A DNA stretch of 64,000 nucleotides from Marsupella aquatica (taxonomy: Eukaryota > Marchantiophyta). The notes below the pieces were generated by a model. It was not told the origin of the DNA. It was given only the letters and a program-made list of their open reading frames with translations, and ran no database searches. Shown in pieces: positions 36,196-48,164 of the stretch. Position 1 is the stretch's first letter, and each line of letters opens with the position of its first letter. Location: NCBI GenBank assembly GCA_973895155.1, contig OZ316892.1:2108001-2172000 (forward strand), given 5' to 3'. The translations under genes were made by a program, and so were the position numbers.

Positions 36196-36445
36196 GGGCA
36201 TCTCAAAGTTAAAATTTACGGACAATGACATTACCAAAAAAGAAAGGTCATAACATTTTCACAAGGTTATGTAAAAGTTTTTTTTTCTTTTGCCAGTCTC
36301 TATAATGACTAAGGGTAATGACATATGATACATCAATACTTCTGGTGAAAAGTTATGAATTAGGAATTTTGTAGTCCCAATGTTTTTGTGTCCATAACCC
36401 ATAACTAGGAAGTGAGTCCCTCAAATTGTCAACTTTGAGACACCC
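36196..36445. mobile_element. TA-flanked MITE, family B, better-preserved copy
   Basis: Terminal inverted repeats are GGGCATCTCAAAGTT on the left and, reverse-complemented, GGGTGTCTCAAAGTT on the right (13 of 15 match). The element is flanked on both sides by TA (36194-36195 and 36446-36447), the target of Tc1/mariner-type elements. The terminal sequence is not the classical Stowaway CTCCCTCC. No ORF. A related copy lies at 4890-5129. Confidence 0.72.
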
Positions 36446-36447
36446 TA

Positions 36448-36778
36448 TTATGCACGACCAAATCATGATAAAGAACATTTTGCAATAAAGATTGCTCATA
36501 CCATTAGGTCACTGTAAAGGGCCAGTGAACACTTTGGGTTAACCTTGCTTGAAAGCTATGGCCATTTCTTTATGGCCAAAAGCCATCCCTAACTATGAAG
36601 GCCCTACTGGACTCTTCCGTCCCAAGGGCTTCAGAATTCCAAGCACTTTCACTCTCTTTCCGGGCCCCTGTTCATGTGACAGTATCCTCGTGTTTGCGAG
36701 GTTTGAAGTGACGGGCAACTTGCCAAGCTGCCGGGCATGTAAACTCGGTATTTGCCGGGCGAAAATCAGCCCAAATGC
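36448..36778. other. Gap before the G-rich minisatellite
   Basis: No gene. The last 60 bases carry TGCCGGGC motifs that lead into the G-rich array. Confidence 0.4.
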
Positions 36779-37028
36779 CGGACGGGCCGGGGTGTGGGGC
36801 TGGGCCGGGACAGGCCGGGACAGACAGGGATAGGCCGGGACAGGCCGGGGCCGGGCTGGGATGGGCAGGGACCGGCCAGGATAGGTTGGGACAGACCGGG
36901 GGTTGGGCCGGGAAAGGCCGGGGCCGGGATAGGCAGGGACAGGCCGGGGTCGGCCCGGGACAGGGTTGGGGCGGGGTGTGAGCCAGCCGGGGCCGGGCCA
37001 GGAAGTCAGGATCGAGCGGGCCTGTCCG
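36779..37028 (+). repeat. G-rich minisatellite, ~10-bp unit GGCCGGGACA
   Basis: About 250 bp of variants of GGCCGGGACA / GGGATAGGCC on the plus strand. Many GGG runs are spaced closely enough to form G-quadruplexes. Open frames through it are artefacts of the 10-bp periodicity. A similar array with the G-rich strand reversed lies at 47075-47473. This one lies 1.4 kb upstream of the BT1 start codon. Confidence 0.85.
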
Positions 37029-37687
37029 GGTGACGAGTTGCCGATTGACGGACTCTAAAGCCTCTATTTGCCCGGCAAGTCCAAACCCGGCGTGTTTGTG
37101 CTATGCTCTGTTGCTCTGTTCATCATCACTCTCAGGTTTGGATAACTTGATTGACGATACACTTGTAATCTACTCCGCCAGACATTCTATAATCCTTCTC
37201 GTCTGGTGGTGGTTGGTTGGGTTGGGCTCGAGCGAGACGAGTGAGAGGAGAGGAGCGGAGGAGGAACCCGACGAAGCTGCAGTGCCTCGTATCAAGACCT
37301 TTTGCTGCTCCTGCTCTCTCTTCGCACGGGGTGGCGACAGATCAGACGAACGCACTTCTGCTACTGTTGTAGCCTCTGTAGCCTCTGAGCCTGTAGCTGC
37401 CTGCTGTGTCATCGCTCAATCAGATCCCGTCCTCTGTCGCGACACCTAACGAATGATCTGTTGTTCTCTATACCCTGGGCTTCTCTGCCTCAGAGAACTC
37501 ACGATTATCGGCGGGGAAGCGCTGAAGAAGGCCTTCGTTCATTCAGTGCGGGTGCAGCCTCCGCCTTTACTTGTGAACGAGGTTTTCCTTCAGAGAGCCT
37601 CCTCAACCTGTCCGCCTCCGAGGTTCGAGGTTTGATTCCGTGCCGAACGTTCCTCCTCCCGACAGCTTGAGGTTCTCAAACGCGACG

Positions 37688-37728
<41 letters not shown>

Positions 37729-38415
37729 GTCGCTCGTCTTCCCGATCGATTGATGTGCTCAGGGGCGAGGTTATGCTACCTCTGTGAGTCTGCATCTCTG
37801 CTTGTACTTGTCCGACTTTCGACATTGTTTGTCTGCGGCACTCTTTTCCCGTATCCGTGCTATTGGTGGCGGTGGACGGTAAGGCGTTCGGTGGCTCGTT
37901 ACTTATTATAACCAAGTTCATTCATGGCAGCAGCCCTGTTGCTGGGGCTCACCCTAGCCCAAACCTCCAATTTAACCTTCTGCATCCCGGGCAAGTGAAT
38001 GAAGGTGGTGGTGGCATGAGCGGAGAAGCGGCGGGCTGGAGCAGTCATGACAATGCTCACTTAACGGAGCAGTCACCTCCTGTTGTTGTATCTCTTTGAG
38101 GCGTAGGCCACCTTCTTCATTTGAAATTGTGTCTAGTCAAGGGTTAACGCCGTCATCTTGAACCCACTCTCTTGGAGTTTATCTGGGGCTCCATCAGGAT
38201 TGTGAATCGACAGGGGACATCGACTTGTGCCTGTGTGAGACCGACTTGCACTGCCCAGTTGAGCTCAAACACCACCATTTCCACATCTGTCTTGATTCGG
38301 CCGGGAATTGAAGCGCCTTTTCCACTTTCTGATTAAGCCTCAGCGGAGGTAGAGTGACCAGTCGGAAATTCGATCACAGCTTGTTTCTCGGTCTCGGGGG
38401 TGAGTCGTTAAGTGA
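37029..38415 (+). other. Upstream and leader region of the BT1 gene
   Basis: GC-balanced sequence unlike typical intergenic DNA here, including a (CT)18 tract at 37691-37726. It probably contains the promoter and 5' untranslated exon(s) of the carrier gene. Open frames are short and unrecognised. No TATA box stands out. An in-frame TGA immediately precedes the BT1 ATG, so the coding region does not begin in this segment. Confidence 0.45.
37691..37726 (+). repeat. (CT)18 microsatellite in the BT1 upstream region
   Basis: Eighteen CT units. CT tracts are common near plant transcription starts and in 5' leaders, which fits its position 690 bp before the ATG. Confidence 0.95.
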
Positions 38416-41025
38416 ATGGCTGGAGCTCGTAGCACAGGGGAAAGTTTGGCTTCTCGCGCGGCATCAGCAAGTGCAGGTCAAATGCAAAGACAGAGACCAC
38501 AGAGACTCGTCACCGAAAGAGTGACAACGTTAACTCCTCTAGTGTGCCAACCCACCTCGGATCGGAATACTACTTTAGAGTTTCCAGGAAGAAGCCGGGG
38601 CGGGGATTCAGTCCCCTCGGCTGAATTCGAGTTTAGAACTCTTTTCCCACAGGTTGACAAGATTAGAGAATCCCATCATGACGAGCATGTAGGAGAAGAG
38701 GAGATTGTGGAACCTAGTGGTACGGAGAAGAAGAAGAAGGCCATCGTAAGAGCGGTGCGGTTGAGGGTTAAGAGCGCTTCGGTCAGGAGACTGCTATGTG
38801 GGGCGGTCGCTGGAGCCTTTTCGCGAACATGTGTTGCGCCACTGGAGACCGTGAGGACTCATTTGATGGTGGGCAGCGGTGGCCAAACTGTTACGAGTGT
38901 AGTCAATCACATTATGGCTCACGACGGCTGGCAAGGACTCTTTCGAGGAAACGGTGTAAACGTCATAAGAGTAGCTCCTAGCAAAGCAATCGAGGTGAGT
39001 GAACATTAACTGGAACTTGTTTCTACCATCCCTTTCTACCACATGTGCGCAGAGATCGTGAAGTGCTTCCTAAGATTCTGGAGGAGGTCAGTAACCCTAT
39101 TCTTGCGAAGGCCCCCCTTCAGTCTCATCGCCCACGAATCTCTTTGACTGACGGAAGTCATAGTCCCCAATGCTTTGCGCTGGGTCTCTTGGCGAACTCT
39201 CCCCCATACCTTTCGTCTGCTGTCTTCTGATAGACATCGATCGTGTATTCTGATAATGATGTACTGTGGAGAGTTCCCTCTCGAAAGATGGAGTTGCAAA
39301 TGTCAGGGAATGCTCTTTGCAAGAAATTTGGTATACAGCAGCTTTGGGATAGTTTTGTGTTCTGTCAGGGGAAAGGTGTTTGCGTCGCATTATCTTGTAG
39401 ATACGCTGGAGCCAAAAGGTGAGACACGCAAGTGACGAATTTGGGTAGATTGGATTGCTCTTAACCGTTGCCACCAGTATAGAAGGGGAAGATTCCTTGG
39501 CTAGTGCCGTCGAGGGGTTTTCGATGTATGCAGGTAATTATTTAAGCATTATTCAGATAGTCAGCGGAAGTATAGTTCACTTTGAGGTACGAGTCGAGAC
39601 GCTCAAACCACACATTAGGAGACCGGATGAAGATATCGTGTGAAGTGACTTCGCTTGCCTAACGTTGACAGATTGCCTTTGGTCAATCTGAGCTCGAAGG
39701 AGGCGATGCATGATCTTTGTTAGTGATCTCTAGATTTCAATTTATTTGTATGATGTGCAAGTGCTTGAGCCTTTCCGTCGAGATTCAGCAGAGCAGTGAC
39801 CATCCGGTGAGGGAACGGTTCCCGAATTCTTGAGATATAGCTTTTCCCCCCAAGAGCCTTCTCAAAGGTAGAAAAGTATTTTATAGTCAATGGAGAATGT
39901 TCTCCATTTTGAACTGGGCAACTTGGCTCCGAAGATTGTGGTGGGCGATGCAAGTTGTGTCTGTACACTTAGTTCTCGTACTTCTTCTAGGCCAGCGATT
40001 CACTACTCGGGTTTCGGACCGTTGCTAGATCTCGTCACTCTTGGTTTAGCATGTGCATGTGCCACGCCAAGGTTTGTGGATATTAGGCATTTAGCTCCCT
40101 CATACGTACGTTCTGATTTCATGAATTAAAATGGAAAGGTGGACTCTTGTTTGCCTTTCGAGTGTGCCTCAAATTTTTAACACTGAGAATTGTGTGCTGT
40201 TTGCAGTTGTTTATGTATGATACAGTCAAAAGGTATTTGACTCCCAAAGAAGGAGAAAAGCCACGCATTCCTTTCCCTATAGCTCCTGTGGCCGGTGCTT
40301 CAGCGGGAGTGTGCTCGACCTTAGTAATGTACCCACTAGAATTGCTAAAAACTCGTTTGACAATTCAGGTGAGTAAGCTTTCTTTCGATACTTCCTCTTT
40401 TGCCGGTTATATGCTATTCGCAAGTGGCACTTACGCCTAAAGATACTGAGCTGATGTTGTGCATTCTTAGTCACCTGCATGCTTAACAGAAAGCTGCAGC
40501 TGGATGCCTGAAAGTTGAGTTGTAATATTTTGTCGTGTGCCGCAGAGAGGGGTTTATGATAACTTTCTAGATGCCATGATCACAATATGTAAAGAGGAAG
40601 GACCGAGGGAGCTTTACAGGGGCCTTGCACCGAGTCTCTTTGGAGTTATTCCTTACGCAGCTACAAATTATTTTACTTATGACACACTGCGAAGATTATA
40701 CAGGAAAAGCACTAAGCAGGAGAAAATAGGGAACTTGGCCACTTTGTGTATTGGGTCTACATCCGCTGCGATTTCAAGTGCATGCACATTTCCCCTAGAA
40801 GTTGCTCGCAAGCAGATGCAGCTGGGTGCCGTGAGTGGCAGGGTGGTTTATAAAGATTTATTTCATGCTTTGACGAGTATCCTTGAGAAGCAGGGTCCGA
40901 CAGGTTTATACAGGGGGCTTGCTGCAAGCTGTTTCAAGTTGATACCAGCAGCAGGGATATCTTTCATGTGCTATGAGGCGATGAAGCAGATATTAATAGA
41001 TGAAGACGAAACCCCAAGCCCTTAA
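38416..41025 (+). CDS. BT1: BT1-type adenylate carrier, mitochondrial carrier family, complete, 3 exons
   Basis: Brittle-1 proteins move adenine nucleotides or ADP-glucose across the plastid inner envelope and/or mitochondrial inner membrane. Exons 38416-38994, 40207-40368 and 40546-41025 join in phase 0 with GT..AG borders to give 406 residues. The start is fixed by a TGA directly upstream in frame. Residues 1-115 are a Ser/Arg-rich extension, plausibly a targeting peptide. Three carrier repeats follow, each with the P-x-[DE]-x-x-[KR] signature: PLETVR at 142, PLELLK at 236, PLEVAR at 330. BT1-typical blocks are THLMVGSGG, NGVNVIRVAPSKAIELF, RGLAPSLFGVIPYAATNYF, GAVSGRVVYK and PAAGISFMCYEAMK. 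Intron 1 is 1.2 kb, intron 2 177 bp. Nothing is missing. The exact transport substrate cannot be read from sequence. Confidence 0.94.
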
Positions 41026-43546
41026 CGCAAGACACTGTGCAGCGAAAGCCATTTTATTCCATTCCGATGTTTTTGTGAAGTTTTTCCCTCATTCGACTAT
41101 CAGAATTTTGCTCGCATATTGGGGGATGGGCTCCTGTCGTTCCTATCATTTTTTGGGGGTACCACCCTGTGATTCTTTCCTTAGATGAGGGCATCCTGCC
41201 AGGGAGGAAGAAGTCTAAAAAGTCTCTCGCGGTGATGCTTTGCCAGGAAATGTATCCCTGCGGGTAGAAACGCCAAGTCGTTACGGATCTTGTATATTGT
41301 CAGTAGCTCCCTACATGTCTGAACCCCTGAGGGAGCGAACAAGTCTCCTGGCCATTTCAGGCAGGCAACTGGTCAAATTACGTGCCATTAAACTCTCTGT
41401 ACGATGGGCACCAGTGTACTTTACAGGCAAATTTCCCCAGAGCAAGTAGAACAGGTCAGAGACTGTCCTTCAAATTGCAAATTTTTGGGATTGTCTTAAC
41501 ATTCAGCTGTCAGTCCAACCATGCAATGTTACTTCACTCAATTCCATTTTACCTTCATTTTCCTTCTGATGCCTGTCCAGCTGTGAGCGCAGTTGTGACG
41601 TCTTTTGGCAGTTTTTTGGGGGTGTGATGCAGCTCAAAGAGACTTCAATACTGAAAATGGTGCTTATAAGAGTAAGAATAATGATGACATTACAGAGGAA
41701 CCCTTATGAAGTAAGTCAACTTCTTATTGGAAAGTAAACACTTTTGATACTGGCTCTCTTCTTCGTAGCAGTAAGACATTCTTGTAGTTCAGATATGACA
41801 GAATTAATCCAGTGTCTGTCCAGCAGTGGCCACAGATAAATCCACTATTTGGGATTAGCCCTCTTAGTCATGTGACCTCTTTGTAATCTAAGATTAAAAT
41901 TTTGGACATCAGTGACAGCACGTGGAACTAATTTGATTGGCCTCAAACATATTTTCAGCACATCTCAAGGTTTGTTCGAGTAGTCATTCGTGCGCAGTTC
42001 TATTGCCACTGAGGCTTTAAGACAGCTGTCAACTGTGAGTATTCTGAGATGAAAAATGGTTGTAGGCACATACTTCGCGGCAGGCAAATTTTCACGTTAG
42101 GCTTTCAGTATGGTGATCCACCCCGGATTGTCTCAATAGATTTCAGTGAAAGGTGAACTCAAAATGCACCTTTTAAGTCTGCAGTTAGTGATTGCAGGAT
42201 TTTGGGAACTCTCATTAGAAAAGAGTTGGGGTTTTTAATGAAAGTCGTCCTAGAGTGTTCTAGTCATTTTTGTTGGAAAGGATCTGATCAGAAGGAGGAA
42301 TTGCCCTTTCATAATGTTTTAGGTGCTGTAGCTTAGTTTCACAATTGATTGGTCAACTTTCACGTGTAGTTCTCTTAACTGCTCTCTGCTTTTATCCGCG
42401 CTTGAGATGTCATTGGATTTGAGGGCGGCGACTACAGCTTTTCTGTCGGGAATGTCGTGAAATCATCCTGGAAGGTGGGTGCACAATATATTGGATTGGT
42501 GTACCACCGGACTTCCGGGTGCACTCTTCATGTAGTTTCCCTCTGTGAATTTTGTGATGTAGGATAGAGGACCAATTTAGTTGATCTACCAGCGAGGATG
42601 TAATGATTTCCTTAGGTGTCCTATGAGGGAAACTTTCAATCTGGTTTTCCAAGCACACCAGTTGCGTAGCGCTCACGTCCTGGCTATGAAAGGTCAGAGA
42701 AATCCAAATCATTATTTTCTTAGTCATTCGGAAAGACTGATGAATTTGTTGGGTGTTAGTATTAATAGAAACGCATAGGATTAGCCATTACAACCCACGA
42801 CCATCAGCTGCTCTACTTGTCCTTCTGCCGTAGCTCTTTTGGCGTTGAGCTCAATCAAGACTGCTTGTCCTGTTGAAATTCTTGTAGGGATACACGTGCA
42901 CTGAACAGTCGGTGCTGGAACAGGCCCTTAACAGCACTTAACGAAATTGACGCTGATGACCACGAGTTTAGTGACTATAAAAAGAAACTGCCTGGTAGCT
43001 TTCCAGATATTATGACCCAAAGTAGACTGTAGAGGAGTTCGGCAGGCAGGTCCAAATGGAGACATTTGCTGTCACCCAATCTTCTCCAGGAAGGAAATCC
43101 CTGATCAGAGTCGAATGATTCCACATAAAATCTTGCCACCACTTCTATGAAAGCTGCAATCAAACAGTACAATCTGAGTTCTAGGTGTGCATGGGACAAT
43201 CAGTATTGAGGATTACTCCTACCACTCTTTCTTTTTCATGGAACACGAGTAAAATATGATTTCCCAAGAAAAATTATCCCTAGCACTATCTTTTGCAAGG
43301 GAGAATCAGTGCATGTGCTCTACTTTGGAAGGTGGTGTTTCCGACGTCTCAATCGTGTTTGGTCTTGCTGAGCGGAGATTAAGTCTAGCCTCAAACAAAA
43401 TGCTTCTGATCTTGGAAAGGGGGATCTGAGTGGCACCTACAAATCTCCTGTTCTGACTGATTACACTCATCGTAAAGATCTTGCTATATGGCCTAATGTT
43501 TGTTGGCCCATACTCTTCTGGGCAAGACTTGTGTAATTTGCAATTA
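41026..43546. other. Downstream of BT1: 3' region, then no gene
   Basis: The first few hundred bases should hold the BT1 3' untranslated region. The remainder is AT-rich with open frames up to about 105 codons and no recognised domain. Confidence 0.4.
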
Positions 43547-43555
43547 TAGGTATTC

Positions 43556-43714
43556 GAGAGATTTGCTTGGTGGGACCTCAAATGAAAATGTTTTACTTAA
43601 TTGGACCCTTGAAAGTTTAGGTCCGTCTATTCAAGGTAAATCAACGGTGTGGATCACTCAGGGGTCCTATCAAGTAAAACATTTTCATTTAGGGTTCCAC
43701 CAAGCAAATCCCTC
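43556..43714. mobile_element. Mutator-like MITE, family C (159 bp foldback)
   Basis: Long inverted repeats: left GAGAGATTTGCTTGGTGGGA, right reverse-complemented GAGGGATTTGCTTGGTGGAA, and pairing continues through AAATGAAAATGTTTTACTT for about 50 bases, leaving a ~60-bp loop. A perfect 9-bp direct repeat TAGGTATTC flanks it at 43547-43555 and 43715-43723, as for Mutator-like elements. The terminal sequence differs from family A, so this is a separate family. No ORF. Confidence 0.92.
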
Positions 43715-43723
43715 TAGGTATTC

Positions 43724-46700
43724 TCAAGGAGAGGATGCGCTCACTAGAATCTATAAATACATTTACCTGGATCAATTACAGTTTGAGAGTTACTCTAATC
43801 AAGGAAAATGCGAGTCCATCTTCTACCAGCCTGCAAGAAGAGAGATACTCAAAAATCTAGTTTCTTCAAGAAGGCAATGCAACCAACATAAGAAGAGAGT
43901 AGCAAAAAAATGACAACTCAGACAAGTATTTTGAATCAGGAATTTTTAATGCTAATAAGACCTAAACGTAGTGAAGTATGTTACAGACTACAACAAATTC
44001 CCTTCCAATAAAATTCAAGAAGTGTGAGGGTTGTTATAGAATCTCTGAACTGTTGATGAAAGGGTTAGCAGTTAACAAACACAAGGTATAGAAACTCTAA
44101 ACAATAGAACATTGACAGGGCTCTAAAGTACTTGCTCAGGTGCCAGCCTCAAGCATTAAAAAAATTAAGTTTAGGGTAACAGCATGTGATCTTGGGGTTT
44201 AACTGAATGAAGACATCAGTAGAGTCAATGGAAGGAATAATGCCAAGTCAATAACAAAAAGAATTTGACAAAGTAGTAGAATAGTGTAGTTGAAGACTTT
44301 CATGTTGCAAGATCAGTGCTAATGTGTATCACCTCACATAATTGAGCCTGTGCCTTCCATGCAGTACTGCAAGAGGCTTGAATTTTAATGGAATGGAATT
44401 AGTTGCATATAACAGGTTGGCTCATTCACGAAGAGATCCCCAAAGCTGACTTGATTATTAAAATTATTTCAAAGTATCTTGAATTGAAGGTTTTAACTGA
44501 CAGCTCTATGATATTTTTGCAGAGTAGCAGCAAAGCATTGACAGCCACCATGACCAAGAGTCACTCTAAATTGATGGGAATTGTATGCTAGAGTTCCGTC
44601 AGGAACAATCAGGTTTGCCTGTTACTCAGCAGCAAAAGAAAATTTTGCATTTACTATGGCCAAGCACAAACCCAGTCTGGTACAAGTGAATGGAAAGAAA
44701 TTGTGAAGAATGAGTAAAGAAGCTAGATGCTGTACATTTCCTGGCAATTCCCCCTCTACATTTTGTCGAGAATGGGTTCTTCTAATAAGCTACAGACCAT
44801 AGACACTAGGAACACTTTTTGCTTTAATTGGACTGAATATATCTAAAGTTGAAGAATCCTTGGTTTGCCCTCATTGTGGTTCTTTCAAGGAATTCTCCAA
44901 AAGAGAAGTATCCAGAGTTATTGTGAAAATTAACTTACTGTGTAGTGTACTATATAATATATTGTCCATTCCTCTAGATATAATTGGAGAAATCAAACTC
45001 ACAGAAGTTAGGGGCTGAAGTAGTAACACTTGTCAAGGTAACATATTCTTGAGTTGGAAGTGCAAGTGAGATCTAATGAATTGACCTCATGTGAGTCTCT
45101 GTTGAGATTAGTTTTGGGAGACTCTTGTTTGGCGGTGTTCTTCACACCAACAACCATGTTCTCATCACAGAATTTGGTGGTGTTATATTTCTTAAGGATT
45201 ATGATTGCGAACTTCCCCAAATCTCCCAGCTAACGTGAATGGAAGCATTGCCAAATGAATAAACTGAGTTATTTGCATGGCCAAAACCCATTAATGCCTG
45301 TTAGCAGAACATTAAGGACCATAGTAGCCTCTCAAAACTCAAGCTAAAAGTCCTCAATTTTCCAGGACCTTATGGAGAAGATTGTGGAATCATATTTGGA
45401 TTAGTCATTATGTCATTTTTCCTCTACTTTCACTAAAATTGCAAAAAATATCTCACTATAAGAATGTTTGTTACCAGAACATATTGGGCCATAATAGCCC
45501 CCTGACAACTTCAGCTAAAGCTAATTTTACATTCATGTTTTTACTCAAATAAACCCTCAAAAATATAGCTAGGGGTCCACTAACTAATTCTAATGAGGTT
45601 ACATTGTCAGATCTCATCAAGTAGTGAAGAGCTCACAATTTATTGATTTTCTCAACACCTCCTTCAAAGTCTAGCTATGTTGTACTCAAACAGAGATTTC
45701 AATTTCTCCTTAATCTCTTGATAAAACCTTTCATGCTTAGTATTGTTAGAAAACTAATTGAAAGGGCTTTTCAATCAGCCTAACATGATTAGATTCCACA
45801 AAGCATTAAAGAGTTCACATATACATATATTTTTTATGGGTTAACTTTTTTCAACGCCCTAAAACCAGGGGCTGAAACCCACAAGACAGGGCCCACAGGA
45901 CAATTATTGAACAGATATATGAATTGTTCATCTGGCCCTTCCTTGAAATCCTAGCTATGTCTCAAGTTCTGAGATCATAAGTATGACTAGAAGGAAATTG
46001 AGTATTTCTCTTTACAGTATGGAGCCCAAGGGGTTCTAATTATTTAAATTTCTGTCAATTGGCTTTTTTGTAAAGTTGCAACAAAACTATAAATACAAAC
46101 ATTTTGATGTAAAACACTGATTTATCATTGACAAAACATCTAGTAGGTTACTTGTTTTACCTTCTTGTTTGCTATCACAAATTGACTTTTCAATTTTTGA
46201 TCTTCTTATAGTTACTGGGTCAAACTGATTTTCCTTGTCTCACAACAAACACAAACATTTGTGTTTGTTTCCAGTTTGTGACCAAATGTGATGATGTGGC
46301 TGCACGTGGTGACAGGAATTTTGGAAAGAGCTTTCCATGGGGGTTTATAACAAAGTCTCTTTTAGCATGGCCCTCAACTAGGTCAAGTAGATCACTCCCT
46401 CTCCCATTGTCATGCCCCAACTCCAACTCCGGGATCACTCCCCCAACCCTCCCTACCCCAGTTACAGACTGTCAACCCCCAATGTCATGTTGCAACCCCA
46501 TCTTGTTGCCCTCAACTCCCAAGGTCACCTGCACCTCCCCTATCTGGAGTAAATGTACTGGCAGGTGGCCTTAGAGCCTGAGGGGGCAATGACAGTTTTT
46601 GATGAATGTTTGTTGCACCCGTTAATGAAAACCCTGTAGCCAGGGAATTAATACCTTGGAGGCAGTAAAGAAGTAAAACATTGCCCAAACTCCTCCTTTG

Positions 46701-47074
46701 GCTCACAAAAATTGGCGCTCCCTACTGTCCCTCTGCCTTACACATTCAACGTTCAACTCTCCCTCCCTAAACCCTTTTGCCAAACACTTTTGTTAAAGTC
46801 CCCTGCTAGAGTCTACTGCGCTTGCGCAACTGTGAAACACTCGCTTTGCACATTAGTGCGTTGTTTACTGAGTAGGCCTTGACAAGAACTGTGCATGGGC
46901 AGGCATGAGGGCCTTGTTAAGTCCAGATGGAACCTTGGGGTCCTTTTAAGTCCAAGAGATACCAGAGGGGCCCTGTTCACCCGATTTAAGTTGACAGACA
47001 AGTTGATGCCTTGCTGGGCAGTAAAACCGTCAAATGATGGCCCAAAAAGAGACAATTTGACATATTGTACTGAT
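43724..47074. other. Gene-free AT-rich stretch
   Basis: No gene recognised. 45285-45530 holds two worn copies of a block with CAGAACAT..GG.CCATA.TAGCC. A small palindrome AAACACAAACATTTGTGTTT lies at 46248-46267. 46380-46560 is C-rich without a protein-like frame. Confidence 0.4.
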
Positions 47075-47473
47075 TCCCCGGCCATTTCCCTGGACTCCCC
47101 CGGACTCCCCCAGAGTCTCTCGACCCGGTCCGGCTTTCCAGACCCGGCCCTCCTGGCCTGGCCGCGCTCTCCCCCACCCAACCCTGGCAGCCCGGCTCGG
47201 CTCGGCTCGGCTCTCCCTCCCCGACCCTGGCGGCCCGGCCTGGCTCTGATCTGCCCCCCTCGACCCTCCTGGCCTGGCCTTCCTGGCCCGGTCTTCCTCG
47301 ACCCGCTCTGCCCCGCTCGACCCCTGCCCGGACCTCGTGCCAGCCGCACACTGGTCCCAAACCCGGCCCGGACCCTGCCCGAACCCGATCCCGGCCAAAC
47401 CCACCCAATCCCCTCCTGAACCCTGCCCCAACCCAACCGGGCCGAACCTGTCATGAGGACCCGATCCCGACTC
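47075..47473 (-). repeat. C-rich minisatellite (G-rich on minus strand)
   Basis: About 400 bp of short degenerate units such as CCCGGCTCGG, GGCCTGGC and CGACCC. Five or more frames are open across it, up to 213 codons on the minus strand, but the products are simple Gly/Arg or Pro repeats, so I do not call genes. It resembles 36779-37028 on the opposite strand and has G-quadruplex potential. Confidence 0.8.
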
Positions 47474-48164
47474 CGGAACCCTGGGATGATGATTTGCCGG
47501 CCTCTAGACCCCCAATATGACGGGCAAGGCCAAACTGGACCTGCTCAGTCCAAACTTGCATTAATATGAAGATCTAAATGACTTCATCTTCCAGGTTACA
47601 TAGTGACCTCATCCAAATGGGGGTCATCTTCTAGGTTGCTCCATGATCTTACAAGCTCTCTTCACATGATCATAGCTGGTCAAGTAGGATGTACTCAGGT
47701 AGCATGGTAGACAACATTGCTACAACACTCCAGATGTTTCCAGGGACACAACTCTCTTATTGAATTTAAAATACACAAATTAGAGACAACAAAAGGACAG
47801 GAAGCTCTAACTAGTTACCTTGGTAAAGGTTGCTTCATTATTTCAGGTTGGGTTTGAAGGAGCTTTGGAATATTTTATCAAAACAAAAACTGAGTACACT
47901 ACCCACTTATACTCTAAGGGCTAGGTTCCATGGGCCAGGTAGAGTGTGGGGGGGGGGGGGGGGGGGGGGTTGAGGGGCAGAAAAGATGTAAATTCTGTAC
48001 ATAGTAAATGTTACCATTTCTGGTCCACGCTCCTATTCTCATAATCTGGTGCCCACAAATATACAGCCAGGAGATAGTTTTCCCGACAGGATTAATTTTA
48101 TCTACAATAACTAAGGTCAGGACAGGGTTCTAGACTGCGACCTTGCTATCGCAATGTTTGAGAA
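47474..48164. other. Gap with a G22 homopolymer
   Basis: No gene. A run of 22 G lies at 47948-47969; its length is likely to be assembly- or polymerase-dependent. Confidence 0.6.

Noticed and set aside
46813-47454. 213-codon minus-strand ORF (Gly/Arg-rich)
   Set aside because: Generated by the C-rich minisatellite; neighbouring frames are open as well.
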